Of a stretch of DNA of 34,489 nt, positions 8,209-16,771 are shown one piece after another. The notes below the pieces were generated by a model that was not told the DNA's origin, searched no databases, and saw only the letters and a program-made list of their open reading frames with translations. How positions within the stretch are numbered: the first letter of the stretch is position 1; each line of letters opens with the position of its first letter. Origin of the DNA: Actinomycetota bacterium (GTDB lineage Bacteria > Actinomycetota > CADDZG01 > WHSQ01); contig JACDCD010000147.1 in the NCBI GenBank assembly GCA_013694625.1, positions 1 through 34,489 of the forward strand. The letters run 5' to 3'. A program made the translations under genes and the position numbers.

Positions 8209-9927
8209 CTAACTGTCTCCTACGGTCAGGTCGCCCTCGAGATAGTCGCCCGGCCCGAAGGAGTCGATCTTCTCCGGCGTCAAGTTCTGCAGGTAGTCGG
8301 TGGAGAACGCGCCGGCGAACAGCGTTTCGTCCAGACGCCCCTCCGGAACCAGGTCCGATCCCGGCGCGCCTTCGGGGATGTTCTCGCCGATCGTGTAGGT
8401 GCCGATGTACGATGCGATGTCGTCCATGCTCACACCTTCCGACTGGAGGGCGTCTTCGTCGATGAAGATGTCGACGGTCGTTATCTTCTCGACCACGTCT
8501 CCGAACCTGGACTGGATGTCGCGCTCGAACTCGCCCGTGTTGATGCGCCAGCCACCGTACGTTTCGGGGATGGGCTGCTGCCCGTGGTCGGCGCTGACGG
8601 CGAGGACGTAGTTGCCCCTGCCCACCTTGGCGTCGAGCGTCGCCTTGAAGCGGGCAAGCTGGCGGTCGGTCTCGTAAAGAACGTCGCCGACCTCCGGATT
8701 CTCCATGTTCCAGGCATGCCCAGCATAGTCGGGGGCCTTCATCTCGACCCACATGAAGTCGGTGATGTCGTCGGTGCCGATGGTCTCGTCTCGCAGCATG
8801 TCCACCGCTGCATCGCCGGTGAACCTAACAAAGGCAGGGGTTCCCGGCCGCACGGTGTCTTCCTGAAGCTCCTCCAGCGTGTTGCCGAACCAGAGGCCGT
8901 CGGGCACACCGTCGCGCTCGTCCAGCTCTTCCTCGTAGGACTCGAGCGTGGCGAGGTCGGTGGCCGCCAGCGACTCCGGCAGCGTGTAGTAGTCCTCGTT
9001 GGTCCACCACTTGTTCTCCTCCGCTTCCCACAGCGCGACGAGATCCTTGTCGCCACCCTCGCGCTGGGCGCCGTGGCCGATCATGCCGAGGTGCCAGCCC
9101 TCGTAGGACACGGTGGCGACGGTGGCCCGGTTGTCGTTGGCCTCGTCCCACAGCTCGGACACGGTGGGTATCTCGAGGTAGCGCGGGTCGGCGTTCTGCA
9201 GCCAGACGTCTTCGATCGGGCCCTCCGGGGTGCGCATCTGATTGCCCGGCACACCGTGGGTGACCGGATAGCTGCCGGTCCCGAAGGTCGCATGGAGGGC
9301 GCCCGTGATCGACGGGGCCGAACCGATGGTGCCGTTGAGATAGGTCGTGCCGTCCCCGCGCAGGCGGGCGAGCGCCGGCCACGAGTCCGGGAACCTCTGG
9401 AGGACGTTCCAGCCACCCCCGTCGATGACCAGGGTGAAGATTACCTTCGGTGGCTTGGCTTTGGCGCCGTCGACTATCTCGGGATACGGCTCGCCGTCAG
9501 CCTCGAAACCGTCAAGTCCCACAAGGGATGCATAGGTGGGGGCCAGGCCCGTGATGTCGGCGGCGCGCGTTACCTCCCGACCTTGCGGCACGTACCCGGG
9601 TCCGTAGAGGACGATGGGGACGCGCGCCAGATAGGCCCACGGGTTCGGGTGCGACGACGCAAGCCACGGCTCCGACGTGCCGAGGGTGGTGAGGTCCCAC
9701 TCGCCGATGAGGTAGCGGTAGGGCTTTGGCACCGTCATGATCTCGCCGGACCGCCCCGGCACATGGCCTCTCTCGATGTTCTCCATGAGCGGCGCCCCCA
9801 CAGCGCTCGCCATCGAATCGAGCGACGGCGCGCCGGCCGGCGCGCCGGTTTCGGGGCGCAGCACGTAGGCGGCCAGAATTGCGATGATCAACGCCGCCGA
9901 CGCGACGAGCAGGACGCGCTTTGACAC
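8209..9927 (-). CDS. Alkaline-phosphatase-superfamily hydrolase 2, apparently circularly permuted
   Basis: 572 residues from GTG 9927 (purine-rich GGAAGGGGGGAGG directly upstream). A signal anchor at about 4-22 (LLVASAALIIAILAAYVL) implies an extracytoplasmic enzyme. Active-site residues by alignment to the superfamily are D169 (LVIDGGGWNVL), Thr208 nucleophile (SITGALHATFGTG), D400 and H404 (DYAGH), D447 and H448 (SADHGQQ). The segment normally at the C-terminus lies at about 58-138: GRSGEIMTVPKP, then H93 in SSHPNPWAYLARVPIVLYGP, then ITGLAPTYASLVGL. D169 and T208 fall at identical positions in hydrolase 1, so the two are clear paralogues with the same rearrangement. Substrate unknown. The gene starts 41 bases after the TIGR03943-like gene and probably shares its transcript. 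Confidence 0.86.
   Translation of the reverse strand: MSKRVLLVASAALIIAILAAYVLRPETGAPAGAPSLDSMASAVGAPLMENIERGHVPGRSGEIMTVPKPYRYLIGEWDLTTLGTSEPWLASSHPNPWAYLARVPIVLYGPGYVPQGREVTRAADITGLAPTYASLVGLDGFEADGEPYPEIVDGAKAKPPKVIFTLVIDGGGWNVLQRFPDSWPALARLRGDGTTYLNGTIGSAPSITGALHATFGTGSYPVTHGVPGNQMRTPEGPIEDVWLQNADPRYLEIPTVSELWDEANDNRATVATVSYEGWHLGMIGHGAQREGGDKDLVALWEAEENKWWTNEDYYTLPESLAATDLATLESYEEELDERDGVPDGLWFGNTLEELQEDTVRPGTPAFVRFTGDAAVDMLRDETIGTDDITDFMWVEMKAPDYAGHAWNMENPEVGDVLYETDRQLARFKATLDAKVGRGNYVLAVSADHGQQPIPETYGGWRINTGEFERDIQSRFGDVVEKITTVDIFIDEDALQSEGVSMDDIASYIGTYTIGENIPEGAPGSDLVPEGRLDETLFAGAFSTDYLQNLTPEKIDSFGPGDYLEGDLTVGDS
9826..9847. repeat. 22-base perfect palindrome with two GGCGCGCC octamers
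   Basis: Bases 9826-9847 equal their own reverse complement. The arms are CGGCGCGCCGG and its complement. It lies inside the coding sequence for the low-complexity linker after the signal anchor of hydrolase 2 (TGAPAGAPS), so it could simply be a result of Gly/Ala/Pro codon use. It contains two of the 24 GGCGCGCC copies counted in the window. Confidence 0.5.
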
Positions 9928-9968
9928 CCTCCCCCCTTCCGAGGATTGCTTCCGGGACGGGCCAAACC

Positions 9969-10718
9969 CTAGTACAGATAGGGGTCGTCGGGCGCTTTTG
10001 CAGGCTTTATGGAGTGCGGGAACAGCATGAATCCGGCGTCGGATTGCCCCAGCTGCCCTCCGATCTCGAGCCACCGGTCATCGGGATAGGCACTCGGGAC
10101 GACGGGTCCAGGCGGGCGCACGACGACCGAGTAAGGGATGGCGTCGGCCGCGCAACACGACACGTAGAACCGGGTCAAGGCGAAAAAGCCCTCCGGGATA
10201 CCCGGCGGATGCGTGATGAAGCCCGTCAGGTTCACACCCATCCCGTCGCTTAACCCGCGCTCCAGCGCGTACCTCTCGGACTGCCCCGCGTAGTAGATGT
10301 CCCGGAAGCCGATCGGCCCGCTCCCCGGCGCACCGGGCGCCGCCGCGGCCGCTCCGACGAGGATCCCCGACGGCGCCTTATTGGCCGCCGCCTGCGAGCC
10401 GAGCTGCGCACCAGGGACCGCCAACATGGCCACCAGCGGAAGCAGGAGTACGCCGAACCGGGCCCCGTCGCCCGCCGACAGCTCGTCGCGGTCTGAGGAG
10501 CGCCGGGCGCCTGCCGCCGTCACGGCCGCCGCGCCCCCCAGCGCCACAGCTCCAAACGGGGCCACCCAGAAGGTGCGCGGGCCGAGGTAACGCGTCATCT
10601 CGCCGCTCAACCACAGCCAGGCGAAGACCAGGCTCCACAACCCCAGTGCCCCGGCCCGGGCTGAGTGCTTGTCAAAGCCGTGCCGGTGCGACGACGCCCT
10701 GACGGCCCCGGGCCTCAC
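9969..10718 (-). CDS. TIGR03943-family (YcgQ/DUF1980-like) permease partner
   Basis: 249 residues from GTG 10718, which overlaps the permease TGA as GTGA. It has an N-terminal membrane pair (LGLWSLVFAWLWLSG; TFWVAPFGAVALGGAAAV), a third helix (VLLLPLVAMLAVPGAQ), and a C-terminal extracytoplasmic domain with the family signature FYVSCCAADAIPYSVVVRPP (adjacent cysteines followed by ADA). The open frame extends to 11417, but that part overlaps the permease and is Arg-rich noise. Genes of this family almost always sit directly after a PF03773 permease, as here. The transported species is not established; the paired Cys suggest metal or redox chemistry. Confidence 0.85.
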   Translation of the reverse strand: MRPGAVRASSHRHGFDKHSARAGALGLWSLVFAWLWLSGEMTRYLGPRTFWVAPFGAVALGGAAAVTAAGARRSSDRDELSAGDGARFGVLLLPLVAMLAVPGAQLGSQAAANKAPSGILVGAAAAAPGAPGSGPIGFRDIYYAGQSERYALERGLSDGMGVNLTGFITHPPGIPEGFFALTRFYVSCCAADAIPYSVVVRPPGPVVPSAYPDDRWLEIGGQLGQSDAGFMLFPHSIKPAKAPDDPYLY

Positions 10719-11737
10719 CGGACCAGAGCCTCGAACCACAGCGATCCGGCCAGGACCACCGGGACGGCGACGATCAGCAGCCGGCCGACGAAGCGCCTCC
10801 GGAAGCTTGCGCTGTAGAGCAGGGCCAGCTTGGCGTCGACCGCCGGGCCGAACACCAGGAACGCCAGTTGCGCTCCGATGGGGAACTGGGTGAGGGAGAC
10901 CGCGACGAAGGCGTCCGCCTCGGAGCAGAGCGACAGGACGAAGGCGATCCCCATGAGCGCCAGCGACCCGACAACCGGGGTACGCGCCAGGCCCGCGACC
11001 AAGCTCTGCGGGATCACCGTCTGGAGGGCGGCGGCCAGCGCCGCTCCTGCGACCACGAAGCTGCCCATGAAGAAGAAGTCCGAGGCGAGGTGGTCGGCAA
11101 AGCTCACCGATCGTGCGGGAGGGGCCATCACGGGGACCGCCCGCGCCGGCGTGGGCTCGCCGGGTCTCGATTTGAGAAGCTCGGCGGCGGACTCGCCCCC
11201 CAGCGCCCAGCCCGCGACCACGGCCAGCACCAGCCCGAGCACCACCCGTCCGGCGGCCATCTGAAGGGATAGGCCGAGGCCCCGGTAGGCGATCACGGTC
11301 GAGGCAAGCACGATCGGATTGAGGATCGGGGCCGCGAGCATGAACGCCAGCCCCGAGGCGGGGTGCATGCCCTTGGCGATCAGCCTGCGGGCGACGGGCA
11401 CCGAACCGCACTCGCACACCGGGAAGGCAAACCCGCCGACCGCTGCAGCCGGAAGTTGGAGCCCCAGGGGCAGCCGGGCCACCCGGTCGAACGCGCTCTG
11501 GGGAACGAAGACCTCGATCGCCGCGGCGACGAGCGCGCCCAACAGGATGAAGGGGAGTGCCTCCACGACTATGGAAGTGAAGATGACGACGAAGCTCTGA
11601 ACGAGGGGATGCCCCCCTATGCCCGCCATCCGCACGCCCACGATCGCCGCCGCAACGAGCGACCCAGCCACTGCGACGGCAGAGGGAGCGGCCGGACGGC
11701 CCAGGGCGGGGAATTCGGTGGTTGCCACTCCGCTCAC
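10715..11737 (-). CDS. Permease, PF03773/ArsP_1-like
   Basis: 340 residues, with about eight to ten membrane helices split by a polar loop around 185-215. Family markers are FPVCECGSVPVARRLIAKGM in the first half (conserved Cys plus VPxxR), AFMLAAPILNPIVLASTV, and SLCSEADAFVAVSLTQFP in the second half. ArsP members export methylarsenicals; members paired with a TIGR03943 protein, as here, have unclear substrates. The start is GTG 11737, with a second GTG three codons later. A TCACG-N4-CGTGA inverted repeat overlaps the start. It appears to be the first gene of the run extending to 1590. Confidence 0.87.
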   Translation of the reverse strand: MSGVATTEFPALGRPAAPSAVAVAGSLVAAAIVGVRMAGIGGHPLVQSFVVIFTSIVVEALPFILLGALVAAAIEVFVPQSAFDRVARLPLGLQLPAAAVGGFAFPVCECGSVPVARRLIAKGMHPASGLAFMLAAPILNPIVLASTVIAYRGLGLSLQMAAGRVVLGLVLAVVAGWALGGESAAELLKSRPGEPTPARAVPVMAPPARSVSFADHLASDFFFMGSFVVAGAALAAALQTVIPQSLVAGLARTPVVGSLALMGIAFVLSLCSEADAFVAVSLTQFPIGAQLAFLVFGPAVDAKLALLYSASFRRRFVGRLLIVAVPVVLAGSLWFEALVR

Positions 11738-11747
11738 GTTAGCGTGA
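11734..11747. promoter_or_regulatory. Inverted repeat at the permease start
   Basis: TCACG-TTAG-CGTGA has perfect five-base arms and overlaps the GTG start codon of the permease gene (11735-11737). Its place at the head of a long operon makes a regulator site possible, but a 5+5 repeat is expected by chance fairly often and no regulator family is indicated. Confidence 0.25.
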
Positions 11748-11833
11748 AGACCATGCGCTCATGGGCCTGGCGTTCCTGCCGTCGTTGTGCTCCGACTCCG
11801 ACGGCGCGCCCCTGCCTCAATCCCTGACAGTCG

Positions 11834-11853
11834 AAGCGCGGATTTGGCGCTTT
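11834..11853 (-). terminator. Weak hairpin at the methyltransferase stop
   Basis: Read on the minus strand, AAGCGC-CAAATCC-GCGCTT forms a six-base-pair stem with a seven-base loop that overlaps the TAA of the methyltransferase gene (11852-11854). There is no U-tract, so intrinsic termination would be inefficient. It separates the methyltransferase gene from the permease operon 115 bases downstream. Confidence 0.3.
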
Positions 11854-12586
11854 ACGGGCGCCCGTAGACCGAGACGTGCGCCTCGCTCGACGAAGTGAAC
11901 GGTTGTCCCCGCCATCCCGACCATCGCTCCTTCAGCACCAGACCGGCGAGCTCGGCCATGAGGTCCAGCTCGGACGGCCACGCGTAGCGAATCTGGACGG
12001 GAAAGAGACGTGTGCCGTGCTCGGTGATGACTATGTGGTTTGCGAACGTGCGCTGACTCACGGGATCGTGGCGAGAGGCGTCGATGACGACCTCACCCGG
12101 CTCGACTCGGCCCGCATCAACCCTTTGCCCCCGGTCGAAGCGGGTGGGGTCCGGAACGAACGCTTCAATGACGAACACGCCGTCGTCATCCAGGTGCTCG
12201 GCCACATTGCGGTAGCAGGTGACCTGATCCCTCTGGCTGGTCAGCGCGAAGAATGTGTTGAACACCACGTAGACAAGCGAGAATTTTCCCTCGACGCCGA
12301 CGTCGGTGAAGTCGCCGATAGTGAGGGGGATGTCGCCTCCGCCCGGTTTGGCGCGCAGCTTGGCAACCATCGCCTCGGATGCGTCGATACCGTGGACCTC
12401 GACGCCCGCACCCGTCAGAGGAACAGCAACCCGGCCGGTGCCAATCGCAAGCTCGAGTGCACGTCCCCCGCCCGCCAGGCGGGCGAGAAGATCAACTGCG
12501 CCCTCGGTGTCGAAGAGCTCGTCGTACCAATCGTCGTAGACGTCGGCAATCCGATCGCCATACGTCGCCGCGTTGTATTCATCCAT
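11852..12586 (-). CDS. Class I SAM-dependent methyltransferase
   Basis: 244 residues with the Rossmann-fold methyltransferase order: a start typical of small actinobacterial members (YGDRIADVYDDWYDELFD), motif I ALELAIGTGRVAVPL at about 43-57, motif II VHGIDASEAMVAKLRAK at about 64-80, an acidic motif PLTIGDFTDVGVEGKFSLVY at about 86-105, then LDDDGVFVIEAFVPDP. The C-terminal half (EVVIDASRHDPVSQRTFANH, IRYAWPSELDLMAELAGL) is a beta-rich substrate domain. The substrate cannot be named. The gene lies 39 bases after typA and may be read through from it. Confidence 0.88.
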   Translation of the reverse strand: MDEYNAATYGDRIADVYDDWYDELFDTEGAVDLLARLAGGGRALELAIGTGRVAVPLTGAGVEVHGIDASEAMVAKLRAKPGGGDIPLTIGDFTDVGVEGKFSLVYVVFNTFFALTSQRDQVTCYRNVAEHLDDDGVFVIEAFVPDPTRFDRGQRVDAGRVEPGEVVIDASRHDPVSQRTFANHIVITEHGTRLFPVQIRYAWPSELDLMAELAGLVLKERWSGWRGQPFTSSSEAHVSVYGRP

Positions 12587-12625
12587 GGACGACAGTCAAC
12601 CACGCGGGCGGGGCGCGCCGACGCG

Positions 12626-14482
12626 CTACCCGCGACGTCTGTAGGCCCGGGCGCGCCCGGCGGCCTCGAGGATCACCTTTCGTAGCCTGATCGAATGAGG
12701 CGTCACCTCTACACACTCGTCCTCGCGTATGAACTCGAGCGCCTGCTCCAGAGACATGACTTTGTGGGGGATCAGCCGCACGAGCACCTCACTGGTAGCG
12801 GAGCGCATGTTCGTAAGCTTCTTCTCCTTCGTGGGATTGACGTCCATATCGTCGGCGCGAGCGTTCTCACCCACGATCATCCCCTCGTAGACCTCGACGC
12901 CGGGAGCTACGAACATCGACCCTCGCTCCTGCAGATTCAACAAAGCATGTGACGTCGTCAGCCCGCGTCGGTCGGACACCAGGCTGCCCGTGGGCCGGGT
13001 GCGTAACTCGCCGTGCCAGGGTTCGTAGCGGTCGAAGACGTGATGCAGGAGCCCCGTCCCGCGCGTCTCGGTCATGAACTCGGTGCGAAAACCGATGAGG
13101 GCGCGCGCCGGGACAAGGTACTCCATTCGCACCCAGCCGGTGCCGTGGTTGACCATGTTCTCGAGGCGCCCTTTACGCAGCGCCAGCAACTGGGTGACGA
13201 CTCCCATGAAATCTTCGGGTGTATCGATCGTCACCCGCTCCACGGGCTCACAGAGCCGCCCGTCGATCTCCTTGGTGACCACCTGAGGCTTTCCCACGGT
13301 GAGCTCGAATCCCTCACGTCGCATCAGCTCGACCAGGACGGCGAGCTGCAGCTCGCCCCGGCCCTGCACCTCCCAGGCGTCCGGCCTGTCGGTGTCGAGC
13401 ACTCGAATCGAGACATTGCCCACCAGCTCGGCCCTGAGCCTGTTGTTCACCAACCTGGCGGTCATCTTGCCGCCGTCCTGTCCCGAGAGTGGAGAGGTGT
13501 TGATCCCGACCGTCATCGAGAGACTAGGGTCATCGAAGTGGCTGACCGGGAGGGGGCGCGGGTCCTCGGGGTCGGCCAGGGTCTCTCCGATCGTCACCTC
13601 GGGGAGCCCGGCAATCGCAAAGATCTCGCCGGGCCCGGCGGACACCGCGTCCACCCGATCCAGGGCCTCGGTCACGTAAAGCTCCGTGATCTTGACCTTC
13701 TCGATCGTTTCATCGGCGCGGCACCAGGCAACCTGCTCGCCTCGCCTGATCGTGCCGTGGAACATGCGGCAGAGAGCCAGCCGGCCGACATAGGGCGACG
13801 CATCGAGGTTGGTGACGAGCGCCTGCATGGGATGGCTCTCGTCGTAGGAGGGAGGCGGAATGTGATCGAGCAACAGCTCGAACAATGGCTTGAGGTCACT
13901 CCCCTCCTGGTCGTCATGCAGCGACGCCCAACCGGCCCTTGCATTGCAGTAGACGATGGGGAACTCGATCTGTTCTTCGTCTGCATCGAGATCAAGGAAC
14001 AGCTCGTACAGCTCGTTGACGACTTCGGTGATGCGGGCATCGGGACGGTCTACCTTGTTGACGACGAGGATCACCGGGAGGCGCGCCTCGAGCGCCTTGC
14101 GCAGCACGAAGCGGGTCTGTGGCAATGGCCCTTCGCTCGCGTCGACGAGCAGCAGCACTCCATCGACCATTGTCAGGCCTCGTTCGACCTCCCCCCCGAA
14201 GTCGGCGTGACCGGGTGTGTCGATGATGTTGATCTTGACGCCCCCGTAGCGGACGGCGGTGTTCTTAGCGAGGATCGTGATGCCCTTTTCCCGCTCGAGG
14301 TCCATCGAGTCCATCACTCTTTCAGCGACATCCTGATTGGAGCGGAACGCGCCCGACTGCCACAGCATGGCGTCGACAAGCGTGGTCTTGCCGTGATCGA
14401 CGTGGGCGACGATCGCTACATTGCGCAGCTCGTGGCGCGCCCGCCGAGTGGGTGAGGGACGTGATTTATTCACAGTCACCAC
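12626..14482 (-). CDS. typA: Ribosome-associated GTPase TypA/BipA
   Basis: 618 residues from GTG 14482 (E. coli BipA has 607). All GTPase motifs are present near the N-terminus: G1 [10 protein letters not shown]2 region [14 protein letters not shown]3 [17 protein letters not shown]4 [10 protein letters not shown]5 CNARAGWA. Domain II, two EF-G-like alpha/beta domains and the BipA C-terminal domain follow ([38 protein letters not shown], near-terminal SIRLRKVIL). BipA binds the 70S ribosome in the EF-G site and helps assembly and stress or cold adaptation. Open frame continues to 14833 but overlaps the NYN gene. GGAG lies eight bases before GTG 14482; GTG 14473 is an alternative start. Confidence 0.96.
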   Translation of the reverse strand: MVTVNKSRPSPTRRARHELRNVAIVAHVDHGKTTLVDAMLWQSGAFRSNQDVAERVMDSMDLEREKGITILAKNTAVRYGGVKINIIDTPGHADFGGEVERGLTMVDGVLLLVDASEGPLPQTRFVLRKALEARLPVILVVNKVDRPDARITEVVNELYELFLDLDADEEQIEFPIVYCNARAGWASLHDDQEGSDLKPLFELLLDHIPPPSYDESHPMQALVTNLDASPYVGRLALCRMFHGTIRRGEQVAWCRADETIEKVKITELYVTEALDRVDAVSAGPGEIFAIAGLPEVTIGETLADPEDPRPLPVSHFDDPSLSMTVGINTSPLSGQDGGKMTARLVNNRLRAELVGNVSIRVLDTDRPDAWEVQGRGELQLAVLVELMRREGFELTVGKPQVVTKEIDGRLCEPVERVTIDTPEDFMGVVTQLLALRKGRLENMVNHGTGWVRMEYLVPARALIGFRTEFMTETRGTGLLHHVFDRYEPWHGELRTRPTGSLVSDRRGLTTSHALLNLQERGSMFVAPGVEVYEGMIVGENARADDMDVNPTKEKKLTNMRSATSEVLVRLIPHKVMSLEQALEFIREDECVEVTPHSIRLRKVILEAAGRARAYRRRG

Positions 14483-14510
14483 CCACTCGGCTCCAGTGGG
14501 TGGGTGGGTT

Positions 14511-15551
14511 TCATCGCGCCACCGTCGACAGGTAATAGTCTTCGCCCTCGTCGTTCCACTCGAGGTCGACATGTCCCTTGGCGCTTGCGGCCTTTGCGAA
14601 CTGCAGGAAGCCGGAGTAGCCGTAGTTCTTCTCGCTGAATCCGTTCTGTCTCTTGCGGATCTCGTTCTTGAGCCCCGACAAAGGGGGGGCGCCGGAGCGC
14701 TTCTCGAGATCGCCGACCACATCGCGCAGGAGCCCGAAGGCTTTTTCCTCACCGCCCCCGCTGGTGGGAAAGTCGGCCGCCGGATCGCCCTCGGCGCTGC
14801 CCGGATGAAGCTCAACCACCTGCTTGGATTCAAGATGGCGCAACAGCTCGCCCCAGGTTCGAAAGCCGTAATCGCCTTCGGAGAAGGTTGGGTCTTTGCG
14901 AAGAATGGCTCGCTTGATCATCGACGAAATGACCGGTCCGTCCGTCGATCGTTTGAGGCCCCGGAGAGTCTGGGTCACCAGACGGGAGACCTCCGCGAGA
15001 TCACCGGTATTGCCGTCGGCTGCCGCCGGGGCGCCGGCACTCCTGCGAGCGCGCGAGCGGGGGGTCTTGGGTGGCTCGCCCGCACCGACGAGCCGCTCAT
15101 AGAACAAGAACTCGTCGCAGGCGCCCGGCAATAGCTCAGATGTCGAACCCTCGACCCCGATGCCGATCACGCGTCGGTTCAGCTCACGGAGCTTCGACAC
15201 CAATGGCGTGAAGTCCGAATCTCCGGATGCAACCACGAACGTGGTTATGAAATCGCGCTGGAAGGCAAGCTCGATCGCATCCACCGCCATCTTGATGTCG
15301 GCCGCATTCTTTTTGTTCATTCCCAGTCGTTGGGTAATTTCGATCATCTCGATGCGTTGGCCGACAACACCCTGACGGTGGCTCGCAAATAATGTCCAGT
15401 CTGCATAGGCGCGCCGGACCACGACGCGGCCACGCTCGGAGAGCGCATCCATAACGATCGACATATCGAGGTCGCCGCCGCGATCACGCGCTCCGATCGC
15501 CAGGTTCTCGAAATCAACGAACAACGCTATTCGCTCTTCTTCGTCTGCCAC
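14511..15551 (-). CDS. NYN-domain (LabA/DUF88) ribonuclease with two C-terminal LOTUS/OST-HTH domains
   Basis: 346 residues. The N-terminal PIN-like NYN domain spans about 8-155 and has the metal-binding acidic set: D13 and N16 (FVDFEN), D85 and D91 (ADIKMAVD), D111 and D113 (ASGDSDF). A basic, Ala-rich linker (about 157-182) leads to two LOTUS-type winged-helix repeats at about 185-248 ([24 protein letters not shown]) and 268-343 ([22 protein letters not shown]). LOTUS domains bind RNA or helicases in eukaryotes; bacterial NYN-LOTUS proteins are thought to act in RNA processing. The start is GTG with AGAGGTG five bases upstream. It is codirectional with RNase D (14 bases upstream) and typA (28 bases downstream), a context fitting RNA or ribosome metabolism. 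Confidence 0.9.
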   Translation of the reverse strand: MADEEERIALFVDFENLAIGARDRGGDLDMSIVMDALSERGRVVVRRAYADWTLFASHRQGVVGQRIEMIEITQRLGMNKKNAADIKMAVDAIELAFQRDFITTFVVASGDSDFTPLVSKLRELNRRVIGIGVEGSTSELLPGACDEFLFYERLVGAGEPPKTPRSRARRSAGAPAAADGNTGDLAEVSRLVTQTLRGLKRSTDGPVISSMIKRAILRKDPTFSEGDYGFRTWGELLRHLESKQVVELHPGSAEGDPAADFPTSGGGEEKAFGLLRDVVGDLEKRSGAPPLSGLKNEIRKRQNGFSEKNYGYSGFLQFAKAASAKGHVDLEWNDEGEDYYLSTVAR

Positions 15552-15565
15552 TTCTTCACCTCTGC

Positions 15566-16771
15566 TTAAGAGTCGCTTCCATCCAGGAGTACCTCTTCTA
15601 CGTACGGGGGGTGACCGATCACCTTCAGGGCAATCCGGCCGCGAGCCAGATCCACTATTGCATCACCGGCAAGTGCCTTCCGCCACCCTTGCTGCAAACG
15701 CTGCCCGGCCAGATCGCCCCCGTTGGATATCACCGCCGCCAGAAGCGCTTCGACCTGGGCTCTGGTCGCCACAAGCTCACTCGCCACCTGTCCGGCCTCA
15801 CAGCGCGCCCTCAGGAGCGCGTCGGCGATGCCCGCAAGCATCCTGGCGCGCATTTGCACGTTCTTGGAGGGCGTGGGGGCAAGCTCGATCGGAGGTGCCG
15901 ACCGGCCGCGCGCCACCGCGGCGACTATCTCGCCTCCCGAACGCTCCACCTCCTTCGGGTTCATGCCGCGAACTCCCATGAGATCCTTCTTGCTCGATGG
16001 TCCGCGACGCGCTATCTCGGTAAGCGTTACGTCCTTGATCACCCAACCGCGTGGTACATCTCGGCGCGCCGCACTCTGTTCTCGCCACCATGCGAGCTCG
16101 CGAAGCACGGTGTTCTGGGTGCGCGAGAGGCTGCCCCGGCTGCCCACCTTCCGCCAGGCGGAATCGGCATCGACATCGCGCCCGGCCGTTGCTTCGATGA
16201 CTCTCATCTCCTCGGCGACCCACTCGGTGCGCTCCAGCACGGCCAGCTTTTCCTTGAGGTGATCTCCAATAGCCGGGAGGTAGCGAACGTCGTCTGCTGC
16301 ATAGGTCAACTGCTCTTCGGTGAGGGGGCGGCGGCACCAGTCCGTGTAGGACTCGCCCTTCGTGAGCGATACGCCGAGAACCGCATTGACGAGATTGCCG
16401 TATGCGAGCGAGGCGCCGTAGCCTGCAAAACCGGCGGCCCGCTGAACGTCGAAGATCCTCTGTGGGACTACACCCCAGTGCTCGTGGAACAACTCGAGGT
16501 CCTGCCCCCCAGAGTGAAGGATGATCTCGACCGCCGGATCGGCGACCAGGGCCGCCACCCCGGTCATGTCCAGGTCCGCCATGGGGTCGACAAGAAAGAT
16601 GGTATCCCCCACCGCCAGCTGAGCCAGGCAGAGGCGGGACCGGTAGGTGCGCTCGCGCCAGAATTCCGTGTCGAGACCCGCCCGCCCGGCCGCGCGACAG
16701 CGTTCCAGTAAGTTCTCGAGGTCGTCCTGTTCGGTCACAGACTCGACCTTCGCCGTCCCCGCCCGGTTCAA
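15566..16771 (-). CDS. rnd: Ribonuclease D (3'-5' exoribonuclease)
   Basis: 401 residues. The DEDD exonuclease domain shows Exo I D34 and E36 (LDTEFWRERTY), Exo II around D91 (ILHSGGQDLELF), LVNAVLGVSLTKGESYTDW, and Exo III Y157 and D161 (YAADDVRYLP), the DEDDy signature. The HRDC helical domain follows (about 220-295; ELAWWREQSAARRDVPRGWV, KKDLMGVRGM), with a second helical region to the C-terminus. RNase D trims 3' ends of tRNA and other stable RNA precursors. The start is taken as TTG 16771, whose TG bases are also the start of the upstream gene's TGA (TTGA); GTG 16738, giving VTEQDD..., is a plausible alternative. Confidence 0.92.
   Translation of the reverse strand: MNRAGTAKVESVTEQDDLENLLERCRAAGRAGLDTEFWRERTYRSRLCLAQLAVGDTIFLVDPMADLDMTGVAALVADPAVEIILHSGGQDLELFHEHWGVVPQRIFDVQRAAGFAGYGASLAYGNLVNAVLGVSLTKGESYTDWCRRPLTEEQLTYAADDVRYLPAIGDHLKEKLAVLERTEWVAEEMRVIEATAGRDVDADSAWRKVGSRGSLSRTQNTVLRELAWWREQSAARRDVPRGWVIKDVTLTEIARRGPSSKKDLMGVRGMNPKEVERSGGEIVAAVARGRSAPPIELAPTPSKNVQMRARMLAGIADALLRARCEAGQVASELVATRAQVEALLAAVISNGGDLAGQRLQQGWRKALAGDAIVDLARGRIALKVIGHPPYVEEVLLDGSDS

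Noticed and set aside
8204-8752. Upstream extension of the MFS protein
   Set aside because: It overlaps the hydrolase 2 coding end and lacks membrane character. ATG 8203 begins a normal MFS N-terminus.
8584-9924. 446-codon plus-strand open frame antisense to hydrolase 2
   Set aside because: Shadow of a strongly supported minus-strand gene, with no family match.
10719-11417. Upstream extension of the TIGR03943-like protein
   Set aside because: It lies wholly inside the permease gene and is Arg/Gly-rich noise. GTG 10718 with GTGA overlap is the natural start.
13013-14455. 480-codon plus-strand open frame antisense to typA
   Set aside because: Composition is the mirror of typA codon use, with no recognisable domain and no ribosome binding site.
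14731-14746. AGCC-CGAA-GGCT followed by four T residues, a terminator-like sequence on the plus strand
   Set aside because: It is inside the minus-strand NYN gene and no plus-strand gene ends there; the stem is only four base pairs.
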